A DNA stretch of 64,000 nucleotides from Bactrocera neohumeralis (GCF_024586455.1 NW_026089624.1:15591341-15655340), one strand, 5' to 3'; shown: positions 44,832-55,757, numbered from the stretch's first letter. Translations and numbers: made by a program. Notes: a model not told the origin generated them from the sequence alone.

Positions 44832-46457
44832 ATGGTTAACAACAACAATAATCAAAATACACCTGCAGGAGCTACACGCCCAAAACAGGTTGTTAAATTC
44901 ATTTCACAAAGTGACAGTTTATTAAGATACTGCACTAGATTTGCCTCTTCGCCGATTCATGAAAACTCTGAATCGTTATTAGAAATCAAAATTCAAAATC
45001 TTGAAAACTTTTGGACTCGCCTCCAAGCGGCTCATGACGCCATTCTAGATTCTAACGATTCAGATTCAGATTCAGATACACACAATTTCAAATCATCGGC
45101 TTACGATATTTACGAAAACAGCTTAGACCAGTACGAAGAGACGAAAGCTATGATCTCCGATCAATTGAAGCTAATAAAAGCAATTGCACCTACTCCACAT
45201 CCGAGAGTAGAGCTGTCACAAGAAGACAGTCAGAAGGCAAGTTCAGGCATCCAACTCGAGTTGCCCGCATGTGACACAGAAACCTTTCACGGAGGTTATG
45301 AAGAATGGCCGTCCTTCCGGGACATGTTCACGGCCGTGTACATAAACCGTCCTCAATTATCACAAGCGCAAAAATTGTACCACCTCAGATACAAAACGAA
45401 AGGTCAAGCAGGCAAAATAGTCAAACAGTTCGCATTCAATGACGACAATTTCAATTTGGCTTGGGAAGCTCTAAAAGCTAGATATGAAAACGACAGAATA
45501 CTGGTCGATAAGCAAGTAACGACACTAATGAACTTGCCAAAAATTAAGAAAGAAACAAGTGTAGAATTCATCAAACTAGAATCCATTGTTTCAAATTGTT
45601 TGTCGATTCTATCGACACTAAATATTCCCACAGACAGTTGGGACCCAATTCTGGTAAACATTTGCACCGCCGCATTACCAGAAAAGTCGTTACTTCCATG
45701 GGAGCAATCGCTCTCATCACGAAAAAAGTTTCCAACGTGGCAACAAATGAAAGATTTTCTCACCACCCAATAGGAAATTGCGGAAAGGTTAGAAGAAAAA
45801 ATAATCAAAACTAAGATCATTAAACACGACCAAAATAGACCCCAAGCTAGAAGCAACAAAAATTTAAACAAAAGCTTTCACATAATGCAATCGTTCATAT
45901 CCGAACAGAAAAAGCAAACGTCATGCGAACTATGTAAAAGAGGGCATAAACTTAAAACTTGCGAGAAATTTAAAAAATTAAACATTAACGAAAGGAACAA
46001 CTTTGTCAGATCAAAAAGACTCTGTACAAACTGCTTGTCCTATACACACAATCTTAAAAGTTGCAAAAGCAAATTTAATTGCTCATATTGTCACAAAAGG
46101 CACAATTCAATGCTTCACTACAGCACATTTCTTAGCTCACCCCAAAGAAGCGCTTATACACAAAGAACCACTGGTATAATTGCAAAAGCAAATCCAGAAA
46201 CCCGAAATTCGAAAAATTGCCAAGAGACACCATGTTGCTCAAAGGCACAAAAAGTTCAAACGCTTCACAGCGAAACACAAAGTGGTCTAATTACAGAACT
46301 AGTTACCACCATACCAACTCAAGTTGAGGATAATGCAAACCTTAATTCACAATTAGGGAAATTTCGACATATAGGGAAACCTCCTCCTATATTAAAAGCA
46401 CATACAACTTTTCGGCCCCGCAGGATGACTTTCGCCAATAATGAAAACCAATTCTGA
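44832..46457 (+). pseudogene. BEL/Pao gag with one in-frame stop
   Basis: ATG at 44832 opens 313 codons: an Asn-rich start, a coiled region around IQNLENFWTRLQAAHDAIL, an acidic DSDSDSD stretch, then LPACDTETFHGGYEEWPSFR, RDMFTAVYINRPQLSQAQKL and YHLRYKTKGQAGKIV, the conserved capsid block of Pao-type gag. A single TAG at 45771-45773 follows DFLTTQ. The same frame is open again to 46457 with a zinc region CELCKRGHKLKTCEKF, RLCTNCLSYTHNLKSC and FNCSYCHKRHNSMLH (Cys/His clusters). A later protease is absent. Apart from the one stop, gag looks complete. Confidence 0.9.
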
Positions 46458-46559
46458 ACAAATCCCAGAGCGGTGGCAGGCTACTAAACGCCAAATTAGT
46501 GCATACGCACCAACAACATAAAATATAAATTTTCAAAAATAAATAAAATCAAAAAGAAA

Positions 46560-46870
46560 GTTAAAGGGTCACCATACTCCCAATGCGATACATTGACGCA
46601 CCTGCTAAGCTAAGGTCGCTCTAATCACAACTATCCAACCGCTTCTCATATGGGTGGGTTATGGGAATCAGCTATACAAAGCATCAACTTAATTATGAAG
46701 AATTTTCTACTTTATGAATAGAAGCCGATCTCCATTCACGGCCATTCTCTCGCAAGATCCCTCTAATTTCATAGTCCTAAATCTAGGGTACTATGGGTAC
46801 TCCATTCTGGCCACATCTGAGCCAGGCGTGGAGTTACTATCCTTTATAAGCCGATAAGATAGAAAAGGCA
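46560..46870 (+). pseudogene. Remnant of the integrase C-terminal region
   Basis: The readable pieces are TASHMGGLWESAIQS (about 46632-46680), LNYEEFSTL, IEADLHSRPFSRKIPL (about 46690-46760) and LGYYGYSILATSEPGVELL. In BEL/Pao integrases a PHFGGLWE block is followed by an EEFxTLxxxIEAxLNSRPL block and an ALTPGHFL block, so order and spacing fit. Frames change between pieces. The catalytic part of integrase is not present. Confidence 0.7.
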
Positions 46871-47269
46871 AATAAAAAACAACCGGTATACCATAACGAT
46901 GAATTAAGAAATTTTAAATAATCGCTAATGAAATGAATACAAGCAAACAACGCATCAACTTGTATGCCATAATAATAAGTAGTCAAAAAACCAAAATCAA
47001 ATAAACCCGCAAAATAAAGTTTCTTCTCTTAAGCACCTACCCGCATATTAAAATGCACATTCTAATACATGTGGTATGTTTCAAACCAAAATCCGTTCTC
47101 TGCACACACGGATAAATATGAGTAGATTACAACTCTATCAAGAAATCCTTCTGCTGTCAGAACGTATTCCGCGCTTCGGCTACTCTACCAGCAGTTTGCC
47201 GAAATAAATGCAACAGCATATACATACATATGCAATACTAGGCAAAATATTCGCCTAGGAGGCCCAGGA

Positions 47270-47806
47270 TGTTTAAATGAGTTAAGCATCCCCCCACTTT
47301 AATCGGAAAAACTAGCACACACTAATACTTGACGACACCACACTCGCACACAAGACAACTCACCTCACTTGTACATCCACCCACTCATCAAAAAGGATGG
47401 ACAAGGAGAAAGCAGACACAATTCGTTCTACACAAGCCGCCCGGCCACAATCGTTTCTTACTTTCGCTTATACACTGCGCCGCGTCGACACCTACCGACT
47501 CACATTTCGATCATCACTAGGTACTCGATTCTACACTGTGTCCGTTCTGCACTGCGCCGCAACAAAGTTCCCCCGAGCTAAAACCAACTTCGGGTCAACC
47601 CAATTCCAGCGAGCAGCATCTTATTTCAACCCAACAACATTTGTCGCTGCGTTTAATTAAACATATCCATATGTACATATTTGGAATTTTATTGTGCTTT
47701 AAATATACAAAAAATTAAAGTAATTGTGCACCAAATTACTCTAGTATTTTTATTAATCGCGGGTGTAAGCTGATTTTGAATACCCCAAAATTGAGTGGTT
47801 TAAACA
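47270..47806 (+). repeat. 3' LTR of the BEL/Pao element
   Basis: 537 bp, nearly identical to the 5' LTR. It is preceded by a purine-rich stretch ctaggaggcccagga and followed directly by the ATTGG duplication and by the interrupted Myb-like coding sequence. Confidence 0.93.
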
Positions 47807-48119
47807 ATTGGAAAAAGACAAAAGATTCAAAAAACTTCAAATAGAAAAGGAGGCATGCCTATAAAAGTTCGAAATTGAGATGAAATATAAGCATTCCTCT
47901 CAACAGTAATTAATTTATCTTGGTACTTTATTTATCTTTGTATTTTAAAATTTTTAATTCCAATTACTCTATTTTAATTTCTGCTTGCTGTCTTCTATCA
48001 CTCAAAGCGTAATCTTTTTCATGTTTAGCTTAAACTTAATACTTAAATTAAAATAACCAATTATTATGTTTAGAATAATTTTATGTAAAAATCTATGAAA
48101 TTTAAAAACTGAGAATGAA

Positions 48120-48620
48120 TTAAAATACATTTGAGATATGGTCATCAGATTCAATAGAATCTTCCGTAGTGGTTGACGCATATATTATATTATTTTGGTC
48201 ACTATCTACTTTTAACGTTTCGCGGAATCGGTTTTCGTCTAGTGTCGTCAAAATATTATTGCGCCAAATGTCTGACTTAGGTATTGTACTGTAAATTCCT
48301 CGACGAAATTATATATATTTAATAAAATGTATATATTTAATTATATATAACAACAGATATATTGTTAGCCAATTCATCTAAAAGTACCTCCACTGCGTCA
48401 TCATCACTTTCGATTTCTAGAAGAAAATTGTTATTGACTGAAATTCCGCATAAAAATTTTTCTTACCTTCAATGTCCATAATTTCTTCAGCAGCTTCATT
48501 AATTAAAGCGTCAGTTAATTTTTCGCTAAAACTTTTTCCCGGAATATTTTCCAACTTGTGCGAAAATTTTGTTTACAAACAATGTTTTTCTTCACCGATC
48601 AACTGCGAATTAATGGTCTT
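48120..48620 (-). pseudogene. Harbinger transposase 5' exons
   Basis: On the minus strand an exon ending at 48469 reads EKLTDALINEAAEEIMDIE, followed by a gtaag donor. A 52-bp intron (48468-48417) ends ttctag. The next exon reads EIESDDDAVEVLLDELANNI from 48416. Further on, SDIWRNNILTTLDENRFRET and LKVDSDQNNIIYA follow a ttacag acceptor at about 48290. An acidic start then DExRFRExxKV fits the N-terminal region of Harbinger transposases, just before the helix-turn-helix. It stops near 48120 and the catalytic part is not seen, so this is a deletion derivative. The function call rests partly on the Myb-like neighbour. Confidence 0.5.
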
Positions 48621-48640
48621 TGCAAGGGTTGCACAGAAAC

Positions 48641-49865
48641 TACAGAAAAGACGTTCATTGTTAATGGTAAATATTTGTAATTGTATAATTTTGCAAACTA
48701 CAAAAGATTCTGAATTGCCCTTTTAGTATAAGGGGTTATCGTACTATTTTCTAATAATCTTTAATCCTTTAAAATTGATAAATTTTAAAGAAATATTGCA
48801 AATTTAAGAGTTGGCGCGATTCCTTCACACACAATCGTCAAAATTACTTTTTGGTCGAGACTAAAGCATCGGCTTTTAAACTCAAAGGCTTTAATGCTGC
48901 AACTATCATATCCTGGACCACGGATCCATCCGGAATCCTAAAGATTGGATTGAGATTACTATAAACCAGCGGTGAAAGGAGGTAAACGCCTATAGCCAGT
49001 GTTTTAAAATAATAGTCTCATCTATTACCTTTGGAATTTCGATTAAAATTTTTACACTATTACGTAACATGGCGGTTATTTGCGAAGAAAAAATAGTACA
49101 AAGTGACCTTTTGCATTAAAGCAATCGTCTTTCAGCTTTATTTTCTAATCTCTTATATATCCTTCTAAAAAAGGAGCGGACAGACTGACGACTCTCTTAA
49201 ATGGTGTTGGAAGAAATATATCAGATGGACTGATTAATGGACTTATAGAAGATGGTTCAAGATATGCATCTGAAATAATACGGGCATTATTTTTTTATCT
49301 GTTCCGAAACACAGTTTTTATCTCCAACTTCAAGCAAGCTTGCACCAGTTTGGCCTTTCCACTTGCGTGAAGATAAAAAGCTACCCTTTAGATACCTCAT
49401 TTTAGTACCGTTAATATCCCATTAAATTTTTCCCTAATTTTATGCGTTATGGGTTATCCTGTCATAAATATTGTGAACCGTTCGTTTCTGTAATAAGTTC
49501 GTAATATGATAAAATACAATAATACAGAAATATAAGAATTTTACTTTAAATTGACTTGCTGTTCTCTCCACCTAGACGTGTCATTTATCCGTCATGGTTT
49601 TTTCTATAAATAATTAATAAATTTACTTTGAAATTATCAAATAATTTCATATTATATTTAAATTTTCTTACATTTACCATTTTACCGCGAAGAAGTCACA
49701 ACGCGAGAAACGAGTAAACAGCTGATAAAGATTTGCCACAAATTGTCAAGAATACCACTGAAAATAGTTTCGCGGGGTCGCAGAATAAATTGCGTGTAAA
49801 AATGAAATGCTGTTTTGCGAAGTTTGCGATATTAAATGAGTATCATTAATATACCCGGCTCCATA
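48641..49865. other. Spacer, nothing recognised
   Basis: AT-rich sequence; short GC-richer patch at 48880-48990 without motifs. No gene or element identified. Confidence 0.5.
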
Positions 49866-49869
49866 CCAT

Positions 49870-50560
49870 TATGGGATAATATTCGACCGAATAGACCACG
49901 TCCAGTACGCTGTGAAAAAAATATAGCAGCCGTAGCTGAGAGTGTACACAAAGACCGTGTAGAGTCGATTCAGCGCCGTTTGCAGCAACTCTGATTGAGT
50001 TATGAAACGACTTGGCTCATTTTAGTTCGAGACCTTAAATTGAAAGCATACAAAATATAGCTTGTGCAAGAACTGAAGCCACTAAACCTTCCTAAGTGAC
50101 ATCTCTTCGCTCTATGGGCTCTTGAAAAGTTCCAAGAAGATGCAATGTTTTAAAGCAAAAATTTTTTTTAGCGATGAGGCCTAAATGGGTAAGTAAACAA
50201 GCGAAATTGCCGCATTTGAAACGAGAGAACCTGAAAAGATTCATGAGCTGCCATTTCATCCAGAAAAAACAACGGTTTGATGTGGTTTGTAAGTTGATGA
50301 AATCATTGGTTCATATTTCTTCAAAATTGATATCGATGAGAACATTACCGTCAATGGCGACCGTTATCGCGCCGTGATAGCCAACTATTTGATGCATGAA
50401 CATCGTCAATTACCAGTCTAAATCCTCGAACGAATCATCGAAAATTGGATTCATCGAATGGACCATCTGAAACGTAGACGAGGACAACAAAAAATATGTA
50501 TTCTTCAAAAATTAAATGCCATAGAATGTTCTTTCCAATGATAATGAACATTAATTATTA
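49870..50560 (+). pseudogene. IS630-type transposase remnant, second copy of the family
   Basis: Pieces in order, in changing frames: RPRPVRCEKNIAAVAESVHK, DRVESIQRRLQQL, then LKLKAYKI and LVQELKPLNLPK, then FFSDEA (first catalytic region), VNKQNCRIWNE, LPFHPEKTTVWCGLSADGII, GPYFFKNDIDENITVNGDRY and RAVIANYLMHEH. This is the same block series as the gene split at 34690-36330, but here the middle is kept. At least four frameshifts and stops. Terminal repeats were not found. Confidence 0.82.
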
Positions 50561-50739
50561 ATATTCAAGTTTATGTGTTTTTTTCTATAAAAAATTAGGG
50601 AAACTCGAAATGGATCACTTTTTATTGATCATAAGCCAGGACAAATACCCTAACATAAACGGGATTTAGACTGTAAGTACGCAAACCTCAAACGCATGCT
50701 ATGGTCGAGACAATAGACGCGCGCACACAGATCGAAGTC

Positions 50740-51060
50740 AAATCTAATAACATGAAAATGGCAGTACCTATGGCAGTTTTGTATAAATCTCTATATTTTT
50801 TCATCAGTAGCGCCTATTTTTTTAATCTCCGTGCTCTTAGATTTCTTTCTAAAAGCCTCCACCTTACAGTCATATCGCTAACCGCTTGACTTAGTTCAGC
50901 TATTATCTGCCTGCCCGATTTGAAAAGCGACCTGGCGATTATGCTGATACTTCGGTCATCTACAAGAGAAGTTTTTCTTCTTCTGCCCCCTTTTTCAGTT
51001 TTTCCTTAAAATTTATGGCGTTGGAAATAATTTTTGCCGAGCACGGGAAAAGCTTTTAAA
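50740..51060 (-). pseudogene. Tc1-family transposase N-terminal fragment
   Basis: The minus-strand frame reads GKTEKGGRRRKTSLVDDRSI, IIARSLFKSGRQIIAELSQA and SDMTVRWRLLERNLRARRLK, then a stop and ALLMKKYRD. The GRxRKT...DDRSI block, the GRQIxxEL block and the S-xTVRxRLxExxLRARR block make up the linker and second helix-turn-helix of Tc1 transposases. The catalytic part is missing. The plus-strand frame 50701-50889 lies opposite and is not a gene. Confidence 0.75.
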
Positions 51061-51395
51061 TATCGGTGTAAGATTTTCCTTATTGCACTGATTTATCAGA
51101 TCATTTTAAAGAATAGTGAAAACTTTTACTTTTTTAAGCTTCTAAATATGTTCCATACGGATTTATACAAAACTGTCATAGATACCACTATTTTCACGTT
51201 GGCAGCTGCATGTATGTATGTAAACATAGAGAGCTATAATTAGACACATGGGCGAAGAAGTAAGACTTGTGTTACATTTTGCTTCGCCTTCTAGCATTTT
51301 ATATACATATTCATATCATATTGAAGTTATACAAGGTAAGCAGGACTTAAAAAAAATTAATTTATTTTATTCAAAATAGTCTCCTCCTGCTTCAA
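51061..51395. other. Spacer, nothing recognised
   Basis: AT-rich; no gene or repeat recognised apart from a short acatacata tract near 51210. Confidence 0.45.
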
Positions 51396-51399
51396 TACA

Positions 51400-52015
51400 G
51401 CTTTTTGCAGGGTCCAAAAGCATGCTATGGCCAAAGCGCAGAGGACCTGAAATCTTTCCTAGAACCTTTCTCTCGAAAACTCGCAACGTCGACTCATCAG
51501 ATGTTGTCATCGTCCTTGCCTCTGCACCTTAGCAGGACGGGAATAATGAGTGACTTATAGAGTTTGGTTTTTGTTCGTCGAGAGAGGACTTTACTTCTCA
51601 ATTGCCTACTTAGTCCAAAGCAGCACTTGTTCGCAAGAATTATTCTGCGTTGGATTTCCAGGCTGACATTATTGGTGGTGTTGATACTGGTTCTAAGATA
51701 GACGAAGTTATCTACGACTTCGAAGTTATGACTGTCAACAGTTACGTGGGTGCCTAGTCACGAGTTCCACGACTGTTTGTTTGATGACAGGAAATATTTC
51801 GTCCTACCCTCGTTCACCACCAGACCCATTTGTTTCGCTGCCTTATCCATTCTGGAGGAAGCAGAACTAACGGCGCGGTTGTTAAGGCCAATGATAGCAA
51901 TATCATCAGCATACGCCAGCAGCTGTACACTTTTATAGAAGATTGTACCTTCTCGGATTAGTTCTGCAAAGGTGGAATACACTAAAGACATTATTCGTAC
52001 ACAGTCTCATCCCGT
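51400..52015 (-). pseudogene. RTE copy b: reverse transcriptase C-terminal part
   Basis: On the minus strand: STFAELIREGTIFYKSVQLL, AYADDIAIIGLNNRAVSSAS (YADD kept), RMDKAAKQMGLVVNEGRTKY, a stop, LGTHVTVDSHNFEVVDNFVY, LEIQRRIILANKCCFGLSRQ, LRSKVLSRRTKTKLYKSLII and ERFQVLCALA. This is the same protein series as in copy a, but less damaged, with only a stop or two. It is truncated at both ends. Confidence 0.85.
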
Positions 52016-52074
52016 TGTATTAATTGCTTCTTGATTTGCGTACTGTAAACTGAACGAATCAATTGGATTTTAAA

Positions 52075-52690
52075 ATCGAGTTATATGGGAAGTAGGCGTG
52101 GTTGTTGTCCGATATCGTCCATTTTCACAATGTGACATAGGAATGCCACGTTCTAAATTTTGTAAGGTCCCGAGATATGAGATTTCACCAAAAAGTAAGC
52201 GGTGCCACGCCCATCGTCCAATTTTCACCAGGTCCCTTGTCATACTATCTCGACGGCAATTTTTACGTTTCTGGATCATATAGTTCTCTATTTATCGCGC
52301 TTTCAGTAGTTTAGAACAGTACCGTTATGTGGGGAGTGAGCGGTATTTTCATCCGATTTCTTCAAGTTTAACGTTATCGGTAGGAGTTCTTGTAATATTC
52401 GCGATGGCCTAATTTGGTTGTTGTAGCTTTGGTGGTTTAGGAGATATGTACATTAAATATATTAAAGGGCGTGGCCACGCACATTCTTGCAAAATTTTTT
52501 ATCCACAGGTGACCTTTGCTACTGCGATCCCCCGTGCCAAATTACAATTTTATGTCTTAATTTAGTTCTTAGTTATGGCACTTTATAAGTTTTCGTGTAT
52601 GGCATTTTGTGGACGTGGCAGTAGTCCGATTACGCCCATCTACGAACTCGAATTTTATTACGACATATCAAGCGAAAACGGTCGTGGTCG
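52075..52690. mobile_element. Dispersed repeat modules related to the one at 42.2-43.3 kb
   Basis: Two modules, near 52088 (gggaagtaggcgtggttgtt, then ccacgccca) and near 52325 (ggggagtgagcggtattttc), are followed by gggcgtggccacgcacattc, ttatggcactttataagttt and catttttgtggacgtggca-type sequence. The order matches the inside of the element at 42420-43050. The hairpin ends were not found, so it is a fragment. The small frames on both strands here are incidental. Confidence 0.65.
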
Positions 52691-52945
52691 AACAAGAACG
52701 TAAAAATGTACAAAAAACTAAATAAGAATTATCGAAAATGGAAATGTCACAACTAAATGCAAAATCGGTCTTACACTGCAATGTAGAGCCAATGAGCTAT
52801 CCGAGGCGTAAATCCCAATTCTACACGTATAAAGTGCTGTAGCTGCATTCTTACCCCAGTTTCCAAATTTGGTTTCCATGAGAGCTGAACCAAAAACAAT
52901 CTATTCATATTTAAGATTCAGCTTAGCTCTCATCGTTGAAATTAT
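52691..52945. other. Spacer, nothing recognised
   Basis: Short stretch with mixed composition between the repeat modules and the LOA-like fragment. No gene seen. Confidence 0.45.
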
Positions 52946-53278
52946 TGAACATCTGTTCAATTAATATCCTGAGAGGCTAAAAGACGTCCACATCTTTAAG
53001 CGCGCTCAGTATAACCCAAGATTGGATGTTGTTGATAGCGCAAAGAAAAGATACAAGCTTGTATACTTTTACCTCTAGAGATTTTTCAGTCCAAGCTACC
53101 ACAAGGCTTAGAGCTGTTTCTGTGAATTTTCCCTTAGAATATGCATGCTGAGAAAATTTTGTTTTTTGGATGTAGGTTGCTTCTTCTGTAAAACTCTGTT
53201 AACTTTTCCAAAGCCTGAGCTTTTGCCCGCTTTCGATATATGTATAACCTTGTCTTTCCTCAATAACGAGGGAATATA

Positions 53279-54724
53279 CAGTGAATCAATAAAGTTTACA
53301 TACACGTAGTTCTATTAAATTACGACACGTTTATTTGTTTTAAAATTAATACCTTTTTTGGGTTTTTTCTATCCATTTAAAAATATGTATATTTAAGATT
53401 AAACCATATCAAAATATTTTTTTTTATACAAATAAAAAAATTAATACTAAAGCTTAAAATGACCCTAATTCATATAAAAAAAGTGTACGTACCCTAATGA
53501 TTTTTATATAAATCAAAAGTGATTACAATAGTTTTACCGGTTTTTGGTCCAAAATTTTGTTGCAATTATTGTTTTAGGCGTCGATGCATGCTCCCCACTC
53601 GATTTCTAGTATTATTTCCGGATATTTTGACCCACTAAGTTGATAATCCAGTTTTTTGGCGTAATTTTTATGAAATTCGATGTTTTCGAATACCGTTTTC
53701 CCAAAAGTTACAGATATTTTCAATAGCTACTGCCTAGTGATTGCGGGACCTATGAAGTTATTTTTAATTCCTTAAAAACCATTCACCTACAAGACAAGAC
53801 GTGTGTTTTTGGTCGTTATCCTGTTGTAAATAGAAGTGTATACTATTAACAGCCGATTTAAGCACACTTACATTTTAAATTATTTTGTTAAAATGTTCAG
53901 ATATACTTGTATGTGTTTATAAATTTTTTTTTTTATTAATAAAGTCCAAATGCCCAACTCCAGATGCAACCATACATCCCCAAACCATAGCATTACCCCC
54001 TCAGTGCTTTACCGTTGGCAATACATTTTTTCCTGGCGACTCTTCATTGATCTTTCTCCATACTTTTCGTGATCTATTCGAATCAAATATATTAAATTTT
54101 GATTAGTCGGTGAACACAATGTTTTCCCAAAACAACAGAGTTTGTCTAAATATTGGTTAGCAAACGCCGAGATCTTCTTTTTATTAACTTTACTTATGTA
54201 TGGCCTACGACATGTGATATGAGATGAATTAAAAATAACTCTATAGGTCCCGTAATCACTAAATATTAATCCAATTCAAAATATCTGGAACTTTTTGGAA
54301 AACCGCATTCGAAAATATCGAATTTCATTAAAATGACGCCAAAAAACTGGATTATCAACTTAGTGGGTCAAAATATCCGGAAATAATACTAGAAATCGAG
54401 TGGGGAGCATGCGTCGACACCTAAAACAATAATTGCAACAAAATTTTGGGCCAAAAGCCGGTAAAACTATTGTAATCACTTTTGATTTATATAAATAATC
54501 ATTAGGATTCGTAAACTCTTTTGATATGAATTAGGCGCATTTTAAGCTTTAGTATCAATATTTTTTATTTATGTAAAAAAAAAATTGATATGCTATATTT
54601 AATCTTAAATATACATATTTTTAAATGAATAGAAAAAAACCACAAAATTTATTCATTTCAAAACAAATAAACGTGTCGTAATTTAATAGAACATAGGTGT
54701 ATGTAAACTTTATTGATTGAATTG
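53279..54724 (-). mobile_element. Tc1-family element rebuilt as a palindrome
   Basis: The left end cagtgaatcaataaagttta (after TA) is mirrored by the right end, with taaactttattgatt at 54704-54718. Pairing extends about 460 bp inward on both sides: 53279-53770 against 54724-54250. The right arm is an inverted copy of the transposase C-terminal end plus terminus, attached in place of the normal 5' part. Shared landmarks are ccccactcgatttctagtat (53592) and its complement atactagaaatcgagtgggg (54386). Confidence 0.88.
53540..54150 (-). pseudogene. Tc1 transposase fragment in the palindromic element
   Basis: On the minus strand, from about 54115: SKFNIFDSNRSRKVWRKINE, ESPGKNVLPTVKH, GGNAMVWGCMVASGVGHLDF, then FYLQQDNDQKHTS (second catalytic Asp), then IENICNFWENGIRKHRIS (Glu region) and GSMHRRLKQ. 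The first half of the protein, with the DNA-binding helices, is absent because the right arm replaces it. The C-terminal half occurs a second time in the right arm on the plus strand (QNIWNFLENRIRKYRIS at about 54275). Confidence 0.82.
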
Positions 54725-55382
54725 CAATGCCCCTTTAAGCATGCTTGTCAGCTAGGAATATACTTTTGTATACATATACTGTCTGACACTATGTCTACAA
54801 AAGAGGTCTCTGTCTATACTTCACTGCTTAGTGTATATTCCACCGTGTGGTTTTCAGAGCTGTTTGGGAAGTGAGTATCCATTAGCAGGCCTAAGGACTT
54901 CTCACTGGATACCGTCTAGTTGTTTCCTGGCTTCTGAAGGTATCCAATGTTATGCACCGCTTGTGCCATAATTTTTTTTTAGTTGAGAAGCTTCGGAGGA
55001 ATTCTCGGTATCATTACAAAAATATTTCCACTAGGTTTTGATTGCCGGGAAGAACCTGTCAACTTTTTAACGAGGAAGACCAGGTGCTCTTTGTTCACGG
55101 GCTGAAATGGTGGAATTACAGGAATACGTTTGTTTAGCTCTTTCAGATTCATGTGCCAGTTCTCTCCCATGATTCCTAAAATGAGTTAATCTTTAAAATT
55201 GTAAAGCGGTGAACAATAATGAATGTCACTTAAATGGTCTGAATTTTACAAGTATTTATCGCCTTAATTATTAGTTATCTGTTCGCTACAATGGAGCGTC
55301 ATCCTTTTATACAAAAAAATGTATCTAGAAAATAAATTGGTTACTTAAAGCACATAATTTTATGTGACCTAAAGGAATAACA

Positions 55383-55757
55383 TCCGCGCCGTTAGTTCTG
55401 ATTTCTCCAGACAGGATAAGGGAGCGAAGCGTATGGGTCTGATAGCATCAAACAAACAGTTAGTCTTTGCGACTTGGCTTCGAAGGTACGACTTCATTTC
55501 GTCTATCCATCATTAACATCAACAACAACGTCAGCATCGAAATCCACCGCAGATTAACTCTTGCAAACAGGACGCAGTACCCGCCTTGGAAGAAGAGGAA
55601 GACCTCTACTCCGTTGGAACGACCAGGTGAGGTAGGACCTAGCGACACTTGGAATCTCCAATTAGCGCCAAACAGCGAAAAGGATGTACGACTGGCGCGC
55701 TGTTGTAAATTTGAGTACAACCGCGTAAGCGATGTCTACGCTGCATTCCATCAATAG
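55383..55757 (+). pseudogene. RTE copy c: short 3' fragment with internal deletion
   Basis: It reads RAVSSDFSRQDKGAKRMGL, then INNNVSIEIHRRLTLANR, then a jump to TQYPPWKKRKTSTPLERPGE in one frame (RRSTRLGRRGRPLLRWNDQV in another) and LATLGISN. It ends with the family's 3' sequence acaaccgcgtaagcgatgtc. The segment between the two halves of the RT C-terminus is deleted. It has no endonuclease or RT core. Confidence 0.78.

Larger units (their letters stand above)
41606..47811 (+). mobile_element. BEL/Pao LTR retrotransposon with ATTGG target duplication, pol mostly deleted
   Basis: LTRs 41611-42146 and 47270-47806 are flanked by ATTGG (41606-41610 and 47807-47811). The LTRs start tgtttaaatgagttaagc and end ttgagtggtttaaaca. 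Five-base duplications and the gag type fit BEL/Pao. Between the LTRs are a primer site, a 2.7-kb leader that includes a nested dispersed repeat, a gag with one stop, a small remnant of the integrase end and a purine-rich stretch (ctaggaggcccagga) before the 3' LTR. Protease, RT, RNase H and most of integrase are gone, so the copy needed enzymes from a relative. Confidence 0.92.
40770..48640 (+). mobile_element. Second PIF/Harbinger remnant, two genes, split by a BEL/Pao element
   Basis: PIF/Harbinger elements carry a transposase gene and a separate Myb/SANT-like DNA-binding gene. Both are seen here in tail-to-tail order: the Myb-like gene on plus (40929-41610, resuming 47812) and the 5' part of a transposase on minus (48620-48120). 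The DDE domain is missing. tgtgcaaccct at 40771-40781 is mirrored by agggttgcaca at 48627-48637, which may be the ends, but only 11 bp match and I see no clear 3-bp duplication. Without the 6.2-kb LTR element it would be about 1.7 kb. Confidence 0.6.
52950..54990 (-). pseudogene. LOA-like RT fragment on minus, split by a palindromic Tc1
   Basis: Right of the Tc1 (54990-54725, minus) the protein reads NIGYLQKPGNN, TVSSEKSLGLLMDTHFPNSS and ENHTVE, the linker before RT. Left of it (53278-52950, minus) it resumes LLRKDKVIHISKAGKSS (the VxxIPKAGK block), then TETALSLVVAWTEKSLEVK and VYKLVSFLCAINNIQSW (motif A region, with the DIEGA core lost). Because these blocks are neighbours in LOA elements, the Tc1 at 53279-54724 is the later insertion. 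It is a different, older copy from the one at 29-33 kb. An additional open frame on the same strand at 54979-55170 is unassigned. Confidence 0.72.

Noticed and set aside
54979..55170. 63-codon minus frame as a host exon
   Set aside because: It has protein-like composition but no motif I recognise, and it abuts LOA-like linker sequence, so a retrotransposon origin is as likely.
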